NCBI RefSeq assembly: GCF_907165205.1
Contig: NC_058194.1
Span: forward strand, 27,900,856 to 27,964,855
Length of the DNA stretch: 64,000 nt
Origin: Coccinella septempunctata
Taxonomy: Eukaryota; Arthropoda; Insecta; Coleoptera; Coccinellidae
Reading direction: 5' to 3'
A model generated the notes under the pieces. That model was not told the origin of the DNA. It saw nothing but the letters and a program-made list of their open reading frames with translations, and made no database searches. Below are positions 34,435 through 46,575 of the stretch, piece after piece (positions within the stretch are counted from its first letter, which is position 1; each line of letters opens with the position of its first letter). Both the position numbers and the translations under genes were made by a program.

Positions 34435-35574
34435 ATCTCATAATATACAGTTTTTCATGAAAATTGAGAGGGTTGAAACCTTAGAAACCCCCCTAAGGGC
34501 ATGCACATCACTCCGTTCGTCCAGCGAAACTCATCCTCCTATCAGAAACTACAGAAGCCTCGCCGGGCCAAAACAAATATGCCCTGATAAATTGGCCGAA
34601 CCGATACGATAAACAGAAACGGCCAGAGAGCAACCTTTATGCTGAAGTGGATATAATTCGGGAATTGAAATAACTTAACGGGCAGTCCGTGATTGATGGT
34701 AACCGTCGATCTTTTTTGGCCGCCGGCCAACCCTTGAGAACACTCACGGACCGAGCCCGTGTTCCGATCATAGAGCGCTTTGATTGATGCCCGGAACTCC
34801 TTCGCAATTAAATTTGTTGAGACGTACAAGTGGTTTTTCTCCACCCAGGGCAATTAAGCCGGATTTATCTCGGTATAATGCGCCTTTTATGCCGAATTTC
34901 ATTTACATCTTCATAACGTAAGCGGTCGGAAATGGAATGGAGTAGGTATTCCGTTTTTATCCGCGTCGCTTCGGAGATATTTGGGGAATTTTGAGGAGAA
35001 TGGAGGACTAATTGGGAACTGTTGGGAGGGCATTCTTCAGACCGGGCATCTGAAATTTATAAGGAATAATAAGGGTTTAGCGGAAATTTCTCACAACAAT
35101 GGACCTTGAGTTATTAGAAAACTGAGTATCCGGTTGGAAAATTGGATGTACTTAATCAATGGTTATGATGATACCATGGAAATTGCTGTTTATGTAATAA
35201 GGATCCTAATGGCCATCATTATGGTACTAGCTGTTAATGATATTGCCTAGTCAGGGCATTAGTCCGGCTCGGAATCATTTGTGGATAAATGCTGCGTCAA
35301 AATGAATCAATAATTCAACAATTTGGAAAATTGGTTCTAATTCGTAATAGATTTGTCTGGATTTTTTTGACACTGTGAAAACTTATTTGAAAGCTTCTTG
35401 ATCTGGCTGATCGGTTGGTAATTTTATCATTATTACACAATTTGTGAGAGAAATTTCCCAAATGTTTATTTATCATTCGTTCCTCTAATAATAAGCAATA
35501 AAAGCTTCCAGAATCACCGTGATGCCGAATTGATACGGTTGTGTATTTCCGTGTCTAGGTTAGCCCTAGTATTT
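34435..35574. other. No gene recognised; CpG island at about 34490-35000
   Basis: The island is unique in the window. The 103-codon minus-strand frame at 34542-34853 has no recognisable domain. The rest is AT-rich. Confidence 0.45.
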
Positions 35575-36270
35575 ATGAAGATTCAGAGTGTTTTAAAATC
35601 ACGACCTCAATCTGAAGACCAAGACAGCTGTTTACGAAGCAGTCGTCCTCCCAACGCTTCTTTACGAAAGCGAACGCTGGACTCCCTACAGGCAACATAT
35701 TAGACAGCTTGAACAAACGGAACAACGTCATCTAAGACAGATAATACACATCAGATGGTTCCACAAAGTTTAGAATGCAGGAGTCTTGCAACGCGCGAGT
35801 TGTACAACAATTGAGACTCAAGTAACGAGGGCCTGACTCAGATATAGCGGCCACATTATGAGGATGCAAGACACAAGACTCCCCAAAATAGCTCTGTATG
35901 GCAAATTCATAGATGAAATCCGAAAACCAGGAGGCCAGTATAAACGGTTCAAGGATATACAACATCAATCTAATCAGTTAATGCCAATCATAACTGGGAA
36001 CAACTAGCGTTGGACAGGTCACTGTGGAGGTCTTTGGTACTCAGTCATAAAGGACACTCGTGAAGGATACAGCGGCGGCCAGATCTGGTTGGTGACTATC
36101 CATGCCCTGAGTGTGGAAGGATCTGGAGGTCACGCGCGGTTGGGTCTCTTCAGTCACAGGAGGGCACGCAGTCGCAATTAGCCCTAAGAAATTACAAGTC
36201 TGTTCGCACCTTTAATCTTTTTTTTTGTCTTTTTGTAGATTTACTCCCGGAAAGGATACAGCAATGAATG
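35575..36270 (+). pseudogene. RTE-like LINE 3' end with C2H2 zinc finger, copy 2
   Basis: Homology starts near 35578 at the block that in the copy at 57400 reads RVFQNHDLNLKTKTAVYKAV. It continues through the W-x-PYR segment, a QMVPQ/HIRWFHK block read in shifted frames, and DARHKTPQNS. It then has in-frame NANHNWEQLALDRSLWRSL and PDLVGDYPCPECGRIW of the finger. Multiple stops and shifts. The tail has CAATGAATGAATGAA repeats, typical of RTE-type 3' ends. Confidence 0.78.
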
Positions 36271-39138
36271 AATGAAGCAATAAAAGGTATCGCGATAGTC
36301 CAAAGTTCTAACCTACCTAGTTAGGAATTAAGAAGGTTAGGGAAGGGCTGAAAGTTTCTCAGACATAATATGAAGATTCACTATTATCGTTTTCTCTGAA
36401 ACTATATCGACTTCAACCTAATGACCAATCATCTAGTAGCTAGTAATCCAGTTTACTTTCACACACACCTGAATATGCTATTGTGATAGCGAAACCCGTG
36501 TCGTTGTTTGAAGACTCATTTCGTGAATATCGTATATTCTGTTTCAAGTTCAATAAAGGATTTTCATCAAGTATCGGCCACATCAATACAATATTTGTCT
36601 ATAATCGTTGCGGCAAACCAATCATACTGCTGCAATGGTGTAAGCCTGCTGACGTCACTTGTGGCAGATGCTTTGGTTAAGTTAGGTTCTAACCTCGTGA
36701 ACCAAGTGAACTGATATGAAGGTTAAAAAAGCTTAGGAACTCATCGCCTAGATTGGGTTAGTTTATAACCTAGCCTAACTTTCATTTCTTTTCATTATAG
36801 GATAGGTCATGAAACAACCTAATCGGGGTAATGAAAACCAAATTTCTCTTAACCATCTTATAGCTTCAGAGCATAATCATACCTAATTATCAGTATCCTA
36901 TATGAAAGTGAAGTGGTACCTATAATGCCTGCCTTATCTATTCATTTGTTAATTGAAAACCTGGTTTGGTGAGACCGATACTTTCTGTCCAAATATTATA
37001 AGACAGTCTACAGTCGATTGTCCTCAAACCACGAATGATGAAATTGTATTTATACACTGGTTCTCTCCTCGAGAATTGTTCCTTCCCAACTCAACATTTC
37101 CGCCAAAATTTTAAGCCTTTCTGTTGGCGCCATTATCACCATGTACTCACTCCGCCTAACGGCTGAAACGTTCGGAAATCCTAGCGATTCGTCTTAGGTC
37201 CTTCCATTAGCAGAGGACCCCATACGAATCCACCCTTCCGCAAAGCCACGTACACAATCAAATATGACGCAGCTACACGGAATGAACTTTTAATCTATCT
37301 TCATTCATAAGATCGGGCGCAGCGCGGAACAGGAATCGCCTCAGAAGCCCCTCACGTAGACGTTATACAAGGAGGCGTAGCAACTTTCCCCGAAGAGAAA
37401 ATGAAATTTAGTCTTGACTTCATCAAGCCACCCTTGGCACCCCTCAAACTCAACGCCCATAACTCTCCACCAACTCTGCGGAGCTTATAAGTTCTCCATG
37501 TATTCCCGACAGAGTGAACTCTCCGCTTCTTCATTACGTCACCCTGTTTTTTTTTTCCGGAGTGGATTTTTCCATGAAGGTGAGGAATATATATAACAGG
37601 TGACAAAATGCTCAATCTCGATGGGATCTTCTGGTTAACCTACAACTCCCCGATGATCAGGATGAAGGGAAAAAACTGCAAATTTCACAGAAAATTTTAT
37701 TAGGTCTAAGGCTCCAAGTCTTCGGATGATTGCAACTTTCACTGTTCCTATTCTGAGATCTTGTCAGAATCAGCAAGTGTAAATGTATTCACCAATTGCT
37801 TCATCACAACTGCTAAACTGCTGCTTGGATTCTAAGAAGAACGATAATCATCTCAGAAGATTGTCGAAACCTTCGATTGTGAGAACCTTTGAATATAGGG
37901 AGAAAGACTGTCTTTCAACCTGAGGTCAAATTTATATCAATTCAATTGCACCCTGTATCACCTTGCCAAAGCAAGGCTAGTATAGACAAGTGTTCATTTA
38001 CAATAAATGTCGAGAATTTCCCATACATGATCAATACCGCATTAAAAATTCAATCTAGTTAGTTATCCCTCTGTCGCAGAGCCCGATCGTTACCAGTGCC
38101 ACTGTCAGGTGCGGCCTGGTAATGCCTCCTTTATATAGACACGTCAAGGATGATGGATGTGCCTCGCTTGATGACCCCTACATCCATCCCGGATTCCTTT
38201 CTCCAACTATAGAGAGCCAATATTTTGATATTGTTAAACTATTTGGAGAAGCAACAGCTAACCCATTAAGTTATTGTCTGTTACGCTGACGGCATTTTAG
38301 CGGCTTCGGATGAGACATAATAGGGAATGTCATCAAGGTAAAAGGTTTCGTACGATAAGGTGGAACATCAGGATGGCCCCTTTGAATTGAGTTGTCTGCT
38401 CGGAGCAGATCGAGACCATGATTAATATCCCGATTGCGGGTTGTTCAAATTCCTTTGTGTTCTTTATACAGGGTGGACGGACAAAAACCGTACAGAACCG
38501 TCAGTGGGGTCCTCGTTCCAGATCATAGATCGACGAGATTGGATGAAAGCACTCGGGAGTATGAGTGGCAGTGCAACAGACAAAGAGTCTACTACTACGT
38601 CAACTTAGGGTTATAGAAATAATAAGCGGAAATAGGTGGAAAAATCAAAATAAAAAAACACCCATTTCAGCTGAAAATATTGTATACATAGACGACTTCT
38701 TTTCAGGTTATCCTGCATGTTTATCGTGATGTTATGGAAAGAGTTCGTGTTACGTTCGTGAATAAAGATGTCATCGAAGTCCCCCCGACAAAATCCATTT
38801 TTCCCCTGAATATTTCATCGTCGAGTAGATTGAATCCAGTGCCAGGGAGCATAGAATCGTTGCGTGTATATCTGCATGCAATTTATTGTGTCTCGTCTAT
38901 CTAATTCACCCTAAATAAAGGATGATATTTGTCAAACAAGCTTCGCTTTTTGAACCCGTCCCTATAAAATATTCACATGATTATCTCATGAATTTCTAAC
39001 CGGCATATTGTTCAATTCGAGGGACGAATATGCCTTGTCACCTCTTCGTGAAACGCTGGGTATTTTCAGAGAATAATTTCAACTTCTGATTGAAATACGG
39101 ATGTATTACTTCGATTATTCTGTGTTTGAGTTGTGACA
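36271..39138. other. 2.9 kb with no gene recognised
   Basis: Contains GGTTAGGT-type words around 36300-36800 and a somewhat CpG-rich stretch at about 37080-37600. Near 38465 the word TTATACAGGGTGGAC resembles repeat ends but no partner is seen. No coding or RNA gene recognised. Confidence 0.45.
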
Positions 39139-39218
39139 ATTCTGATCCAAAACAAGGTGTCGACTGAAAACTACAAACTTTAAGGAACACGAAGAGCCCT
39201 TTCGTACCTACCTGTCCC
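39139..39218 (+). repeat. 80-bp repeat, occupied copy (partner at 45613-45692)
   Basis: Shares ATTCTG.TCC.AAACAAGGTG, AAGGAACAC.AAGAGCCCTT and ACCT..CTG with 45613-45692 in direct orientation. A jockey-type LINE has inserted at its right edge. Family unknown. Confidence 0.65.
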
Positions 39219-40358
39219 TTTTTTTTGTATCAGGGGGAAAATCTGCAAAACAGACAAACACATCCTCTCTTGAGGGGGAACAGTGTGGGGATTCTCACTC
39301 TCTGAGCTCGAGACCCACTAAAAACTTTTAACAGCTTCTTCATAGGTTCCGGGCATTTTGCCTATTAACCAGTTGACTCTTATGGTTTCTGGACTCTCAC
39401 ACGATCATAGTCGTGTTGATAGTTGTATGCTGCCTATAGCTTTTATAGGTTGAGCTCTTCTTTGGTTACATTTAAATCCTAAACTAACCTCTCGGTCTTC
39501 GGTGGTAGGTCCTTGACCTTCTAGCTTCTTCTGTTGGATCGTAGTCGACTAATCTTCGTAGTTCCTCATTTGGATGTTGTTTGGCTTTGTCGAATATCCT
39601 TTCCGCCTTTCTCTTCATGAATTCTGTAACTGGTTCCCATTCCAAGTCCTTGTAGATTTGTTTGTTCCTAACAAACCAGGGTACGTCCATCGCAATTCTA
39701 AGGAGTTAATTCTCAGTGGCCTGTATTCACTTGATGTGGGTCTTGGCTGCGAAGCCCCATGCCGCCAATCCATATGTGAGTTGTGGTCGCGCAATAGTCT
39801 TAATCATTGTCAACTTGATGTTCTTATTCATGTGACTTCTTCTGCCTATGAGTGGATAAAGTTTACTCATTGCGGCTTTTGTTTTATCAACAGCACCTTT
39901 GATGTGGTTTTTCCATGTAAGTCCTCTGTCAAGCGTCACTCCTAGGTATGTTGCTTCATTTGTACATTCAACCTCTTCTCCATCAACTTCAAGGTTTTCT
40001 TCCATCCTCAATCTTCTCTTTTGCAGTAATATTGCTCGAGTCTTGTTTCCATTGATTTGGATTTTCCATTTGATGCACCATTTGAGCAATTCATCTATGG
40101 CTTCCTGCAGTCTCCGGTGTATGATCTCTGGGCGTCGATGTCTGAACGCTATTCCTGTGTCATCTGCGTACAAGGTGAGCATATTTCTAGCATTCTTCGG
40201 GATATCATAGACGTATATTACGTAAAGCAGAGGTCCAAGTACCGATCCTTGAGGCACTCCCGCTTCCAATTGTCTGGTTTGAGAGGTTGCTCCATCTATT
40301 TTCACATAAAAGTTTCTATTCCTCAGATAGTTCCTTATAATCTTGCATAGCTTGGTCG
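39219..40358 (-). mobile_element. Jockey-type LINE, copy 1, 5'-truncated, with target duplication
   Basis: On the minus strand the frame 40305-39727 carries reverse transcriptase motifs GVPQGSVLGPLLYVIYV, LTLYADDTGIAF (catalytic YADD), INGNKTRAILL, ATYLGVTLDRGLTW and the thumb ARPQLTYGLAAWGF. After two stops (near AAKTHIK and ATEN) a second frame, 39690-39484, gives MDVPWFVRNKQIYKDL and ends RRPRG. A 3' untranslated region of about 250 bases and an A-tract (T-run at 39219-39226) follow. ACCTGTCCC flanks it at 39210-39218 and 40359-40367. The N-terminal part and endonuclease are lost. The 3' half is about 93 per cent identical by eye to the copy at 48123. Confidence 0.88.
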
Positions 40359-40367
40359 ACCTGTCCC

Positions 40368-41239
40368 CACTTCCATAGACCCTATTAATGTAAAAACTAT
40401 AGGAGTCAACCTATAAGATTTGAGTATCGTTCTGATTGAAATCCCACGGGGAAAAAGCGTAGATCACCTACAACTTGGTGCGGGAGAGTGTAGTCAAAAG
40501 TTTTTCTCGAAATATTGTCGCCCTTGAAAATGGGCGGAATCGCAAAGTAGCATTTTTCCCCATACAAAGCGTAAAGAACTGTTAAAACTTCCCCCGGAGT
40601 TCAACGTTCACGAGACATCCAAGTTTTCATTCTCCACCCCCTTGGTCCGAGTGTATTAGCCGAATAAAAAGGGTCACGTAGTGGCGATGTAAATTCCCCC
40701 CAGAAAGCGGACCTCGGATGCTGGAGCGCCACCCGTTGCAATAATTCTTGAAGGCGATTCCCATTCCAGAAACGTAGTTTCGCACTTTCGCCGAAACTAG
40801 GGCCCGTCTGAAAAATTGCGACGCATAGAAATGTGTTGTCTCTCCCGGACTTGCGGCAGACAATTAAGCCCCCGAGGCTTAATATCTCAACACATTAGTT
40901 CTTGTTTGAAGGCGAATGACGTCGTTAGATGTGACAGTTTTTATAAGCGGAGAGGAGCGAGATCTCCCCCTATTCTCCTCATTCGGATGATCTGTCGGCC
41001 GAGAAATAGCAAATTTCACACGTATTTTCATCATATAGTTCGAAGTATTCTCTTTAAATTCAATCCTTTAATCCTCCAGATTATATAAAAAAAGTTCCAC
41101 CACCTTGGGAAAGTACTGGAGCCATTAACCTCAATAAATCCCCTTCAAAACACTTCAGATGATAAATATTATTATATTTTTAGGTCAGGGTCGTAACGCC
41201 TTAGTCCACCTGTGGACAATTAGACTTTTTGTTTAAGTA
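40368..41239. other. No gene recognised; CpG-containing stretch at 40440-41000
   Basis: Unique in the window, with open frames on both strands but no domain. Confidence 0.45.
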
Positions 41240-42070
41240 CTGTACATATTCAATACCAAGAAGACCATCATTGTCCAGTATTGACCAAGCCGATAACGTT
41301 CTAAGGACCTTTGGCTCCTGAGGTAATCAGTCCAAGTGCTCGTGAAAGTCCAGAAATGTTCCCCCAGAGGGTATTTCGAATGGTCTCATGTCACTGTTAG
41401 ACCGCTGCTTCATATCGCTCATTCCCCAGCCCTTAAGAAGGTGTAGGTCCAACAGAATATAAGTTCCTGATATCCGAAGAAGAGTTACCATATTGACCTT
41501 GTCTATTACCAGCATTCCATGTTGGCAGGAAATTCTGCCTGGTTGATCCAAGGCTCTCACCGTCGCCTGGTTGTCCTATATGAAATGAAGAGCACAAGTG
41601 TAAACAGCTAGTATCTTGGCCTATAAAAAGAGAGTTTCATGTCTCAGGGACATGAAGGTCATTCATTTTGGGTTAACATACTCCAACACATTCCCTTTTT
41701 TGTATTTCAATCCATATGGATGACTTTTTGTCCACTTTCTTCATGAAGTTCGTTGCACTGAGCTTTTTTCGTAGGGTAATTCGTTCGGAATCGAGTAGAG
41801 TTGGTAATAGATCAGATGATTTCCACAAGAGATTCAATATCCCCGTTTGTTTCACTCACTATCCAGGTGGGAGTTGCCTTCTGATGGATATCTTTATTGC
41901 TCTCATTAGATCGCATTCCCTCACATGTAGGGAAGGCAACACAAACGCTACTGTGGCAGCTTTTAAACTGGCTCTCCTGATCTCATACAGGCTAGCAGTT
42001 GTAATTCTGCAATTGGCTGCTTGTGGTGATCTCTTCAGTGTTTGTCCACCATACTAGGATAGAAGTAGGA
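41240..42070 (-). pseudogene. Decayed I/R1-group LINE with the reverse transcriptase deleted
   Basis: Minus strand. At about 42055-41850 the reading frame resembles the linker between endonuclease and RT (YGGQTLKRSPQ for PYWWT..., CDLMRAIKISIRRQL for the KRAIK-SKR helix). At about 41620-41560 AKILAVYTCALHF is RNase H motif two, directly followed by DNQATVRAL (motif three), then about 41540-41330 DKVNMVTLLRISGT, a diverged V-x-L-x-W-x-PGH block. The RT between the two parts is missing. Many stops. Confidence 0.55.
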
Positions 42071-42984
42071 CGTAGATACCACCGCTATGTACGAGCACTG
42101 ACGAATGGGAAGGCACCACTAAGTAATATACCAGCAGCTGCGCCACCTATGGCTAGGTGATAGACCTATCTTGAGGATATTGTTATGGCTGAGTGCAAAC
42201 TAAACATAAGAATGGCAGTTCGCCGAATAGTAATCAACCAACGGACATTCCGTGAACGCCATCCAGAAACGAACGAAAGGTATCGATGCAAAATGTCCAG
42301 GAAATTAGTCCGGCATTCCGACAAACGACGTACATCGAAATCGAAGCTAATAACCTATTCTCCTCGGCGCAATCCCGATCGATCAATCCCGAATATCATT
42401 TGGTCCTGATCGCGAAACGCATTTAAATTAACGACAACGCTGTAAATCCCGACTGCATTCGGGGCGACGCGACGCTGCTGCCGGTCCGGCAACGCAGCAC
42501 GCGTCCTCTTTCTGCTTTCCAATTTGCGTCCATCAATCGGGACCAATCTCGGCGAGTGGATTACTGGGAAATGAAATTTACATAGTTCGGGGCGCCCAGG
42601 AGGGCGGCGGGCGGTAAGTCGGCGGAACTATAGCGCCCGTGTGCGTCCGACTCGGATCGGTGTCGCCTTTCCGCGTCTCACTTTCGTGTTCGACATCGGT
42701 TCGGAACGTTTTGCAGGTGTGGAATGCGATTTTGTACAATCGTTCGGGGTGTCAAATCCACCAAAAGTGAGGCGACGGTCATGTATCAGTCCAATATACA
42801 TTTTCACCATCCTGGCGTTAGAACAGTTCGAGAGCTGATACAGTGTGGGATCTCTTTGTCTATCAAAGTACATTCTTACATTCTGCTTTTATGAACCTCT
42901 TTCATTTACTCAGCGGTTTCCATGACAATGAAGCGCGTGAATGCCGTTACTGGTACAGACAAAAGCAAAATCCTGGTCCACCAG
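42071..42984. other. No gene recognised; CpG-rich island at 42180-42850
   Basis: This is among the most GC-rich DNA in the window, with runs such as GGGCGGCGGGCGG near 42601. It has no repeat partner and no recognisable protein despite open frames on both strands. Confidence 0.5.
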
Positions 42985-43775
42985 AAAGCAAACAGATATC
43001 AGCATGGAGGATGAAACTCTAGAACAGGTCGAGCAAGGAAATACACAACCATATCAGTTCAGCATCACGGGCATTCTGGAAGCTAAAGTACAGAGTGTTT
43101 CAAAATCACGACCTCAATCTGAAGACCAACACAGCTTTTTACAAAGCAGTGGTCCTCCAAACGCTTCTTTACTGAAGCGAAAGCTGAACTCCCCACAAGC
43201 GACATATTAAACAGCTTGATCAAAAGCAACAACGTCATCTAAGACAAATAATGCACATCAGATGGTTCCACAAAGTTTCGAATGCCGAAGTCTTGCAGCT
43301 CGCGAGTTGTATAACAATTGAGACTCAAGTATCGTGGGCCCGACTCAGATGGAGCGGCCACACTCTGAGGATGCAAGACACAAGACTTTCCAAAATAGCT
43401 CTGGATGGCGAATTCACAGAGGGAGCTCGGAAACCAGGAGGAATCTATAAGCGGTTTAAGGATATACTGCACCAATTCCTAAAATCAGTTGATGCCAATC
43501 ATAACTGGGAACAACTAGCGTTGGGCAGATCACAGTGGAGGTCCTTGGTCCACGGTTATAATGGAGACTCGAGAATAATACATCGGCGGCCATATCTGGT
43601 TGGTGACTATCCATGCCCAGAGTGTGGAAGGATCTGTTGGTCACGTTTGGGTCTCTTCATTCACAGGAGGACACACAATCACAAGTAGCCCTAAGAAATC
43701 ATAAGTTTGATCGCACCGATAAACTGTTTTTTGAGTCTACTTGTAGATTTATTCTCGGTAATGAGATTCAGCAGG
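42985..43775 (+). pseudogene. RTE-like LINE 3' end with C2H2 zinc finger, copy 3 (best preserved end)
   Basis: Upstream, ISMEDETLEQVEQ belongs to the segment after the RT palm, followed by a small deletion and shifts. From 43251 to 43688 one frame of 145 codons runs without a break: HIRWFHKVSNAEVLQ, IETQVSWARLRWSGHTLRM, QDTRLSKIALDGEF, NHNWEQLALGRSQWRSLVH and the finger CPECGRICWSRLGLFIHRRTH. The 5' part, with all catalytic domains, is missing. The 3' end continues to about 43775 with the shared GTAGATTTATTCTCGGTAAT. Confidence 0.85.
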
Positions 43776-43857
43776 AGAAGGTAGAAACCAAGGAGGAATC
43801 TCCCAGGAATGGATCATTCAAAAGTTTTTCCTCACTGCCTTCCTCACAGGACATTAT

Positions 43858-44046
43858 CGCCCACCAAAGTAGAGTAGCACTGACATGGCACATAAATGAC
43901 AAAGGCGATGCATAATTTTCAGATATCGCACATCTGAGTGAAGAGTCAGTTGCATGAAAAATGTCAATCAATGTTCAAATCTGAAAATTATGCATCGCCT
44001 TTGTCATGTATGTGCCATGTCAATGCTACGCTACTTTGGTGGGCGC
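43858..44046. repeat. 65-bp inverted repeat (hairpin) with a loop of about 55 bases
   Basis: The left arm, about 43858-43923, begins CGCCCACCAAAGTAG and ends ATGCATAATTTTCAGAT. The right arm, 43979-44046, is its inverse with only a few changes (ATCTGAAAATTATGCATCGC to CTACTTTGGTGGGCG). The right arm runs directly into a LINE fragment at 44047. Origin unknown: foldback element, inverted duplication or palindrome-forming repair. Confidence 0.85.
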
Positions 44047-44250
44047 TCCCACTAAGGAACCATATAGGAGAATGGGCTTATCACGAATGTGATAAGTGTA
44101 GATTCTGTGGCGAAGAGGAAGATCCTCCTGTGTTGAAGATAGCCTCGCCATTGCAAGACTGCGCAATGTCTTGCACGAGAAAATTGTAGGAGGAATGAGG
44201 ACTTAGCCTCAAGGGCAAGCTGTACATGGTACAGTTGTGGAAACAGCTCT
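44047..44250 (+). pseudogene. 3' end of an I/R1-group LINE (zinc-knuckle tail)
   Basis: At about 44092-44125 the frame reads DKCRFCGEEEDPPV, the first half of the terminal knuckle (C-x2-C). After a shift another frame gives LAIARLRNVLHEKIVGGM, the usual segment following the H-x4-C half, which itself is lost. Short and degenerate. Confidence 0.6.
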
Positions 44251-45612
44251 GATGGGGGGCACAATTGATGTCAAGGTCGCAGTGGAATGTAACTCCCTTA
44301 CCATAGTATAACTATAACTATTCTGCGCCACTGATAACCAACCGAATTCTCTTGGTGAGCTTGACAGTGCCACCTTCTACGTTATCACCAGGTTTAGAAC
44401 TGTATTACACCCCCTTTTATTTATCTTCTTTCCTGCATTAATTCCTTCTCTCTCGGCCCTCTTGATTATATTGCTATTATTGGCATTAGTTATTATTCAT
44501 AAGCCTGTAAAAGAAATTCTCGGAACGTTGTGCTGTTCCTCGTGACAGAAGACATCCTTCACTTAATAAAAGTTATATTCGTTTGTAATAATGAAGGTGC
44601 TCTAACATCTCCCGAACCCTAAGTGCTGCTTATACCTGTTTATCCATAACACCGCCACTGATGGAAACGTCATCAAATATTCAATAGCAGCGAAAGCAAA
44701 TCAGCTCAATTGTACTAGATTAACATAATGAGTCCATGGAGTATTACCATCTGGAACCTTCCAACGTACGATGCACCCTCATCCGACGAGACAACTCCCG
44801 ATCGGTCCATATAGATGGCGTTACCGCATTGATAAAGCGGCATCAAAACGACCGCAACCCAGATCGTGTGCTGACAGGATGATCGCCATCATTTTATGCA
44901 CTCTCGACAAACACCGCCGCTTCTGCACTCTCTGCACAACGACCGAAATTTTCATTTCACACCAGAACGTTCGGCAGTTATTTACGTCCGAAGTCTATAA
45001 AGCCGCAACAGCGGCAAACATTGGCAGTTAATCTAAAATTACCGGCCCCCCGCCGACCTCGTCGATGCCGCCGACAAAGGGGTCGGAGATGGGTTTCGGT
45101 ACACGGTAAAATGGTGCCCCGGGCGTCATACACGGGTACACGAGCACTTCCATGTGGACAGAGCCCTCTCGATAACGGGCGTTCATCTGTACACCCCCCC
45201 ATATTGCATTACTCTGCGAGGGCACGCGTTTACCGAGGCTTCCCATATTGCATTATCCGATGAATGTTAGTCTTGGCAACATGATGGATCAGAGTTGACC
45301 TTTCGCATCCATAATTGATTATTGTTTATTTTCGACGCTACCGCCGACGTCTAGCGCACATAGATGCTAGGCAACGTTTCAGTTTTAAAAATATTCCACC
45401 CACGTCATCATGAGTATGAAGTTATTAATATAATAAGACACTAAGCCCAAAGGGTTGGTGAGAAACATAGCTCAAGATACTATAAGGAGAAGGATTGAAA
45501 ACATCAAGGTACTGGCCACAAGGCTATGAAAGATAACATCTGATTGACAGTCCGAGTTATGATGTTATCAAGGTACTGGGTCATCAAGTACAAAACGGCA
45601 AAGTCTCGACGC
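44251..45612. other. No gene recognised; CpG-rich island at 44760-45370
   Basis: The island has overlapping open frames on both strands caused by its base composition, with arginine- and proline-rich translations. It has no repeat partner. 45380-45600 repeats the phrase ATCAAGGTACTGG twice. Confidence 0.45.
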
Positions 45613-45692
45613 ATTCTGGTCCCAAACAAGGTGCCAATTAAAAACCTCAAAACCTAAGGAACACAAAGAGCCCTTCTGCACCTAACTGCCAC
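45613..45692 (+). repeat. 80-bp repeat, empty copy (partner at 39139-39218)
   Basis: Same sequence as the left flank of the jockey-type LINE at 39219 but without a LINE after it, so it approximates the pre-insertion state of that site. Confidence 0.65.
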
Positions 45693-45775
45693 CACCAAAG
45701 CTCGAGCAATGTCATTTAGAAACTCGTCAATCGGTTCTGCTGCATCCTCTACAATAAATGGCTCTCTGCCTATTA

Positions 45776-46575
45776 TACGAGGATGTATTGGTATCTAGTT
45801 CGCCTAGACCAGTTCCATGCATAAAAAAATTGCGTTACCATGGCAACGAACAATAACTCATTAGAAGTGTCAGTGTAAAGTTTGTAACCAGAGTTACGCA
45901 ATGAATTAAAAGAAAGAAGATGTCCACCGAAAAATTGGAGTATCGAGCCATCATGAAGTAACTGTATGTGAAAGGGTAAGCAGATTTACGAAGATATGCT
46001 TAATACTATGCTTAATACTACTTAATAATGAGACTGCAAGCTTCAAAAGAGGTACATTTTCCATTGAAGATGCGATGACCGTTTCTGTGTCAGTCCCCGA
46101 AAATATCGATGCAGTTCATGACATGATTTCATCAGAACGTCGAATTGGGCTAAAACGGATATCTGAGGCACTGAATATTTCATACGAACGCGTTCATCAT
46201 ATAGTTCACGTCAATTTGGACATGGAAAAAAAATGCTGCAAAATGGATCCCCAAATGTTTGAATGTTGACCAAAATCGTGCAAGGGTAGAAGCACGTTCG
46301 ATCTGTGGTCGATTTGAAAACGATGGAGACTTCTTAAACCGAATCGTTACTATGGATGAGACTTGGGTACATTTCTACGATGCAGAAACAAAGCAACATC
46401 GATGGAACGGCGACACTCTGGTTCTCCAAGACCTAGGAAGTTTCGTGTCCAAAAATCTGCTGGAAAAGTTCTTGCTTCAGTTGTTTGGCATTGCCATGGA
46501 GTAATCATTATTGATTTTTTGGATAAGGGTAGAACAATAACCCGAGATTACTATTCGATATTACTGACCACTCTG
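45776..46575 (+). mobile_element. mariner element, copy 3, with 5' end and N-terminal coding
   Basis: Begins TA then CGAGGATGTATTGG and keeps the 5' untranslated region and start region that copy 1 lacks: MSTEKLEYRAIMK near 45920 is followed by stops. The central part reads VSVPENIDAVHDMISSERR, NISYERVHHIVHVNLDM, then after a shift VTMDETWVHFYDAETKQ (first Asp at about 46350), and DFLDKGRTITRDYY. It ends near 46575, before the second aspartate. Together with the copy at 27504 it samples both ends of one family. Confidence 0.87.

Noticed and set aside
45021..45263. Arginine/proline-rich frames on both strands
   Set aside because: Open on both strands because of high GC; typical chance translation.
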